DNA of 64,000 nt, taken from positions 37,086,608 through 37,150,607 of the forward strand of contig OX246739.1 of NCBI GenBank assembly GCA_945910005.1, read 5' to 3'. The position numbers and the translations under genes are program-made. This stretch comes from Isoperla grammatica (lineage: Eukaryota; Arthropoda; Insecta; Plecoptera; Perlodidae). The notes beneath the pieces are model-generated. The model was not told where the DNA came from, searched no databases, and worked only from the letters and a program-made list of their open reading frames with translations. Position 1 is the first letter of the stretch. The number at the start of each line of letters is the position of its first letter. Below are positions 36,767 through 64,000 of this stretch, piece after piece.

Positions 36767-37434
36767 AGTCCGATTCACACAAAGTTATAAGAATGTCATA
36801 AGGTATAGGTATAGTCACAAGCCGAGTTGGGCCATAGGGATTACATACAAGGGTTCACACAGACGCGTCATTGCAATAGCAATTGGTATAAGACTGGTAT
36901 AAGAGAGTTCAGATATTTCAACTTTCTTATGACGGACCAATCATGCATTGAAACGTCACTTATAACACGCCAATGGGATGCTAGCAACTTGAATCAATGT
37001 AACAGATGCTTTCATTGTAAATTATTAGTCAAAACAAAAACTCACCGTATACATCCGGTTCACATCAAATAGACCTTGCATCCAGTGACTACGTGCAAAA
37101 TATCTTCTTCCATCGGCGTAATTAATGATTTAGCAACACAACAATAATGAATAATAACAATTGTTTTTCTTATTATTTTTAACTATTGTTTTTAATTATT
37201 GTCAATAGATTTGATGCCGGTTTAAAACGTAAATAACAGCTGCGGGAAGTCAGCTGATTGACAGCCAACTGTAGTTACTCAAACTGCCGCCAGAGCAAGT
37301 CAAACAAGTCTACACAAAAATGTAGTATCTTTTCAGGAAAGTCTTTGGCGTCCTAAGCTTATACCTTATACCACTTTCTTATACCCTATTCTTATTGCTA
37401 TTGCAATACCTTATAACTTTCTGTGAATCGGACT
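36767..37434. mobile_element. Short inverted-repeat element (668 bp)
   Basis: Left agtccgattcaca with aaagttataag, right aactttctgtgaatcggact; the repeat extends imperfectly about 25 bp. Subterminal motifs ttgcaatagcaat and ggtataag occur in opposite orientation at each end. An 81-codon plus-strand frame inside has no recognisable family. Confidence 0.65.
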
Positions 37435-38694
37435 TCGAGAACGCTACCTCGCTGTGTGATTTGTGAGTCCTCTGTGAAGTAGCTTCAACATGCCAATAGC
37501 TATCACAGTAACAATGATTTTTCTAAATAATCTGGATAATGGTTGATACTCTCAGTTAAAATGTGGTACTGGTATTAAAAAAATACCAACTAGACCCCAG
37601 ACTAGACCCCAATAAAATGCAATTGAATTGCTAAAATACAACATTACCAGTACTATGTATTTCTGAAAACAACAAATATAATATACAAATATGGGTAAAC
37701 TTTTAACTGAATATACATAAAATAGTTGTTACTGGATTCTTACTCAATAAAAGGAACAATGCAAACATTTGTATGTATTTTTATTTTATCTCTTCTTGCT
37801 CTTGTTGGTACCTTACATAATATTTTTACAAAAAATACCTTCTAGTTTACAATTCACCTCAAATATGTAGGCTAGTTCACAACTCACTTTTAATCAGCTA
37901 TCCAGAAATATTCAAGGGTTTTCAGAGTTCAAATAAGATAATGCACCTATATTACGTCTCAAAAACTGAAATTGATTGAATGTTTTTGGATAGTATTCTA
38001 CATATTATCATACAGTATAAAGAGGTGGCGGTAGCCATTGGTAGAGTCGAGCAAATCAAGTGATTTGTAAATATCTATTTAACAACAACAACAACAGCTG
38101 AATTAGGAATGAAGCATGCAATACAACACAAACTGTAATATGGTTCAACAAGATACGATATCACAGTGGTCTACATAGAAAATAGTACAGTAGTATGTAT
38201 AAGATAGATATATGCATATTGTGTGTAGCTTTCATTCATGTACACATCGGAGTTAAATTAAGTTTCCTCGTATTTTGTCTTCATATATCAGGGTGAAGCT
38301 AAACTGGACATCTCAACACTTAATGTTAGTGAACCGCCAATGGGTTGTAGAATACACTGTGCCCATGTAGCAATCCGAATGTAAGAGTATTTCAGTATAT
38401 CACCTCCTAGCTTTGCTTTGCACAGGGATAGGATGGTAGAAGCTAAAAGGCAATGTACTAAATACTTATAAAACAGCAAACTAACATGGTATAAGGACTT
38501 ATTCTTTACAGTGATATTTTCAAAATTAACTAAAATGTACCATATCGGTAGCATTTTTGTAATCGTTCACATTCATCTCGTTCGATATCAATTCTTCGAG
38601 ACTTGACTACCCAAAGTTTGATATGTTGGATATCACTTAGCGTAATGTAGCCTAGTTTTAATGAGTTTTTGTTGAATGTACGAAGGTGGTTGGT
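37435..38694. other. Intergenic / 3' UTR zone of the muscle gene
   Basis: No coding signal. The end of the titin-like mRNA (minus strand) must lie here; AATAAA on the minus strand (seen as tttatt at about 37780) is one candidate signal. Otherwise AT-rich with no structured element that I could see. Confidence 0.35.
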
Positions 38695-63788
<25,094 letters not shown>

Positions 63789-64000
63789 CTGGTGAACAAC
63801 ACTCACGAGTTAGTGACTACTCTTATGTCAACTACCGCTTCACTTCTAGTTCTAGCCTTTCTACTTTAGTAATATAAATAAATTGCTATTATAGCTCCTT
63901 GCAAAAGGGGTCTTTTACAGCAGGGATATTATGAAAAGTGGTGATTGCGATATAAAAAGTGCAAGACAATCCAAGACAGGCAAGTAGCCTGAATAAACTT

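Overview
This is animal nuclear DNA: split genes with GT-AG introns, long AT-rich introns, no operons, and a dense load of DNA transposons, non-LTR retrotransposons, SINEs and microsatellites. The palindromic word TAGGCCTA and close variants is heavily over-represented. The protein-coding genes are bilaterian. I infer a repeat-rich, probably marine, invertebrate. The muscle gene resembles the kinase-free C-terminus of invertebrate titin/Sallimus proteins, but I cannot name the phylum from this window.

Layout. 1-9.5 kb: no recognisable gene; tandem repeats (a ~93-bp and a ~300-bp unit), a degraded hAT-like element, long G/C homopolymers and dispersed repeats. 9.65-10.59 kb (+): a single-exon, full-length mitochondrial ribosomal protein L4 gene, followed by a tRNA-derived SINE with a perfect 14-bp target duplication. 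11.4-20.2 kb: no convincing gene; several inverted-repeat elements, one carrying a degenerate THAP zinc finger. 20.2-32.4 kb (-): a complete 12-exon GPR107/GPR108-family gene (552 codons; every intron phase agrees), with an NRF1-type site just upstream. Its introns hold several DNA elements and two adjacent near-perfect palindromes. 32.9-37.4 kb: three inverted-repeat elements in the intergenic space (a Harbinger-like one with TAA duplications, a THAP-associated one and a short one).

38.7-63.8 kb (-), continuing past the right edge: the 3' part of a titin/Sallimus-like giant muscle protein gene. I resolve 23 exons that join in frame to 1,424 codons plus stop. The domain order is Ig x7, FnIII, Ig x2, FnIII x4, then a unique 64-residue tail. 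Its introns carry a hAT-like element with an RT/RNase H retrotransposon inside it, a second LINE fragment, a 121-bp perfect inverted repeat, a complete hAT element, short pogo-like elements and two large (AAAT)n arrays.

The three host genes have unrelated jobs (mitochondrial translation, Golgi/endosomal trafficking receptor, sarcomere scaffold) and I see no functional cluster. All joins, target duplications and inverted repeats below were read by eye. Family names come from recognising conserved motifs, not from database searches. I found nothing I would call a new biological system. The most unusual items are structural: paired palindromes with one shared centre, a snap-back rearrangement at a transposon edge, nested elements, and a 14-codon cassette exon in the muscle gene.
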